Of a stretch of DNA of 6,418 nucleotides, positions 5,506 to 6,418 are shown piece after piece. The translations under genes and the position numbers were made by a program. Position 1 is the stretch's first letter, and every line of letters begins with the position of its first letter. The notes below the pieces were generated by a model that worked only from the letters and a program-made list of their open reading frames with translations, made no database searches and was not told the origin of the DNA. This DNA comes from Saprospiraceae bacterium (lineage in GTDB: Bacteria > Bacteroidota > Bacteroidia > Chitinophagales > Saprospiraceae): NCBI GenBank assembly GCA_029262975.1, contig JAJCYJ010000983.1, positions 1 through 6,418 on the forward strand, given 5' to 3'.

Positions 5506-6210
5506 ATGGAAAAAGGATTTTGTGCAATCACTAAACAGGAATTGGATTTAAAAAATCTTGTTCATGGGTTTTCTCTAAAACCTCAAATAATTTCATTAAT
5601 TCAAAAAGATTATCCTGATTTTAATATCGAACAATACATCTCATTAGATATACTCACTTCATACAGAAGGAAGTATTTAGAATCAATGATAAAAAAGGAA
5701 AATAGAGAACTTAATAAGTTAGAAAAAGTAGTAATTAAAGCCATACATAAGGATCAATTACTTTCTGAAAACATCGAACCTGATATTGAATCTGTACTAA
5801 CAAGGGGGCAACGATTAGCTGATAAAATCGCAACATTTGGCGGCAGTTGGACTTTCATTATAGTTTTTTTCTCATTTATATTATTATGGATGGTGATTAA
5901 TCTATGGTTATTACTTAACCAACCTTTTGACCCATACCCGTTTATTCTGCTCAACTTAATATTATCATGTTTGGCCGCTATACAAGCTCCTATTATTATG
6001 ATGAGTCAAAATAGAAAAGAGCAAAAAGATAGAGCAAGAAGTGAGAATGACTATAAGGTTAACCTGAAAGCTGAACTTGAAATTAGATTATTGCATGAAA
6101 AATTAGACCATGTAATAATTCACCAGAATAAACGAATGTTAGATATTCAAGAATTGCAATTAGACTATCTGGAGCAACTTGCCAAATCAAGTGATAATTC
6201 AATAGAATAG
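5506..6210 (+). CDS. DUF1003 family membrane protein
   Basis: A 234-residue protein of the DUF1003 family (PF06210), of unestablished function. The hallmark core is intact: RGQRLADKIATFGGSWTFII (100-119), helix one (about 115-138), FDPYPFILLNLILSCLAAIQ (141-160), APIIMMSQNRKEQKDRARSE (161-180) and NDYKVN (181-186). The C-terminus (187-226) is a charged, coiled-coil-like helix. The N-terminal 60 residues hold CAITKQEL near Cys6, then PDFNIEQYISLDILTSYRRKY. This resembles the Cys-containing head of some DUF1003 proteins but keeps only one Cys, so zinc binding is unlikely. Start choice: a TTG at 5488 would add six residues and overlap the transporter stop; ATG 5506 is preferred because it is the stronger codon and lies 10 nt past that stop. 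Co-directional tight spacing implies an operon with the metal transporter. A 5-bp GAGTA/TACTC hairpin overlaps the stop (6210-6223) but has no T-run. Confidence 0.92.
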   Translation: MEKGFCAITKQELDLKNLVHGFSLKPQIISLIQKDYPDFNIEQYISLDILTSYRRKYLESMIKKENRELNKLEKVVIKAIHKDQLLSENIEPDIESVLTRGQRLADKIATFGGSWTFIIVFFSFILLWMVINLWLLLNQPFDPYPFILLNLILSCLAAIQAPIIMMSQNRKEQKDRARSENDYKVNLKAELEIRLLHEKLDHVIIHQNKRMLDIQELQLDYLEQLAKSSDNSIE

Positions 6211-6324
6211 AGTATTCTTACTCCGAAAAAACTGACAATCAACCGGATATATTTATACCATTCCCAAATATTCTGCTCCATACACACCGAAGAATGATCG
6301 TTAATAAACTTGATAACTATTCAG

Positions 6325-6332
6325 TAACTTTG
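6325..6332 (+). promoter_or_regulatory. Bacteroidota-type -7 core (TAACTTTG) for the VF530-like gene
   Basis: TAACTTTG fits the TAnnTTTG core and ends 19 nt before the ATG of the next gene, which would give a leader of roughly 10-15 nt. The upstream element is weak: only GTTAAT-like sequence about 20 nt before it, not TTTG. The core separates this gene from the preceding operon. Confidence 0.45.
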
Positions 6333-6351
6333 AAGTTCTAATGAAATTTAA

Positions 6352-6418
6352 ATGACAGAAAAAAGAGAACGTCAACCCAATAATCCATTGCACGGCATAA
6401 CCCTTGCTCAAATATTGG
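6352..6418 (+). CDS. VF530/DUF2132 family protein, 5' fragment
   Basis: The first 22 codons of a gene cut by the window edge. They read MTEKRERQPNNPLHGITLAQ followed by Ile-Leu. The NNPLHGITLxxIL signature is the conserved opening of the VF530 family (DUF2132, PF09905), small proteins of roughly 70-80 residues proposed to bind DNA; the rest of the domain lies beyond the window. An ATG at 6341 opens a 4-codon frame that stops at 6353-6355, overlapping this start, so 6352 is the natural start. It lies 141 nt after the DUF1003 stop with its own promoter-like core, so it is probably a separate unit. The family call rests on about 12 residues, but the motif is distinctive. Confidence 0.82.
   Translation, partial: MTEKRERQPNNPLHGITLAQIL

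Noticed and set aside
6210..6223. Intrinsic terminator after the DUF1003 gene (GAGTA-TTCT-TACTC)
   Set aside because: The stem is only 5 bp and is followed by A-rich rather than T-rich sequence.

Overview
The window looks like a chromosomal segment from a member of the Bacteroidota, most likely a Cytophagales- or Flavobacteriia-type organism. It is AT-rich, its start codons lack Shine-Dalgarno sequences, and two TAnnTTTG-type promoter cores can be seen. The gene content (YbdG-type channel, DoxX-like protein, lipoprotein serine hydrolase, VIT1/CCC1 plus DUF1003, VF530) fits that group. This is inferred from style and families; no marker gene fixes the taxon.

Layout. Bases 1-356 hold only weak overlapping reading frames. 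A YbdG-type MscS channel is on the minus strand (357-1601) and diverges from a small DoxX-like membrane protein (1821-2162). A perfect 15-bp hairpin (2252-2284) follows. Next come a lipoprotein serine hydrolase of the class C beta-lactamase/AmpH type (2439-3542) and an unrecognised multi-pass membrane protein (3707-4225). The gap 4226-4778 has no convincing gene. It holds a repeat-rich block of about 318 bp (4297-4614): two near-identical 58-bp tandem units plus partial copies, bounded by imperfect 18-nt inverted ends, which looks like a MITE or interspersed-repeat mosaic. After it, a likely two-gene operon encodes a VIT1/CCC1 Fe2+/Mn2+ transporter (4779-5495) and a DUF1003 membrane protein (5506-6210). 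The window ends inside the start of a VF530/DUF2132 gene (6352-6418), preceded by a TAnnTTTG core.

How the genes fit together. Most are single-gene envelope or stress functions: osmotic-shock channel, peptide or peptidoglycan hydrolase, small membrane proteins. The only clear functional unit is the VIT1-DUF1003 pair, where tight co-directional spacing suggests DUF1003 works with, or is regulated with, a divalent-metal transporter. I see no defence system, phage, CRISPR array or biosynthetic cluster. The least explained parts are the repeat block and the DUF1003 partner.
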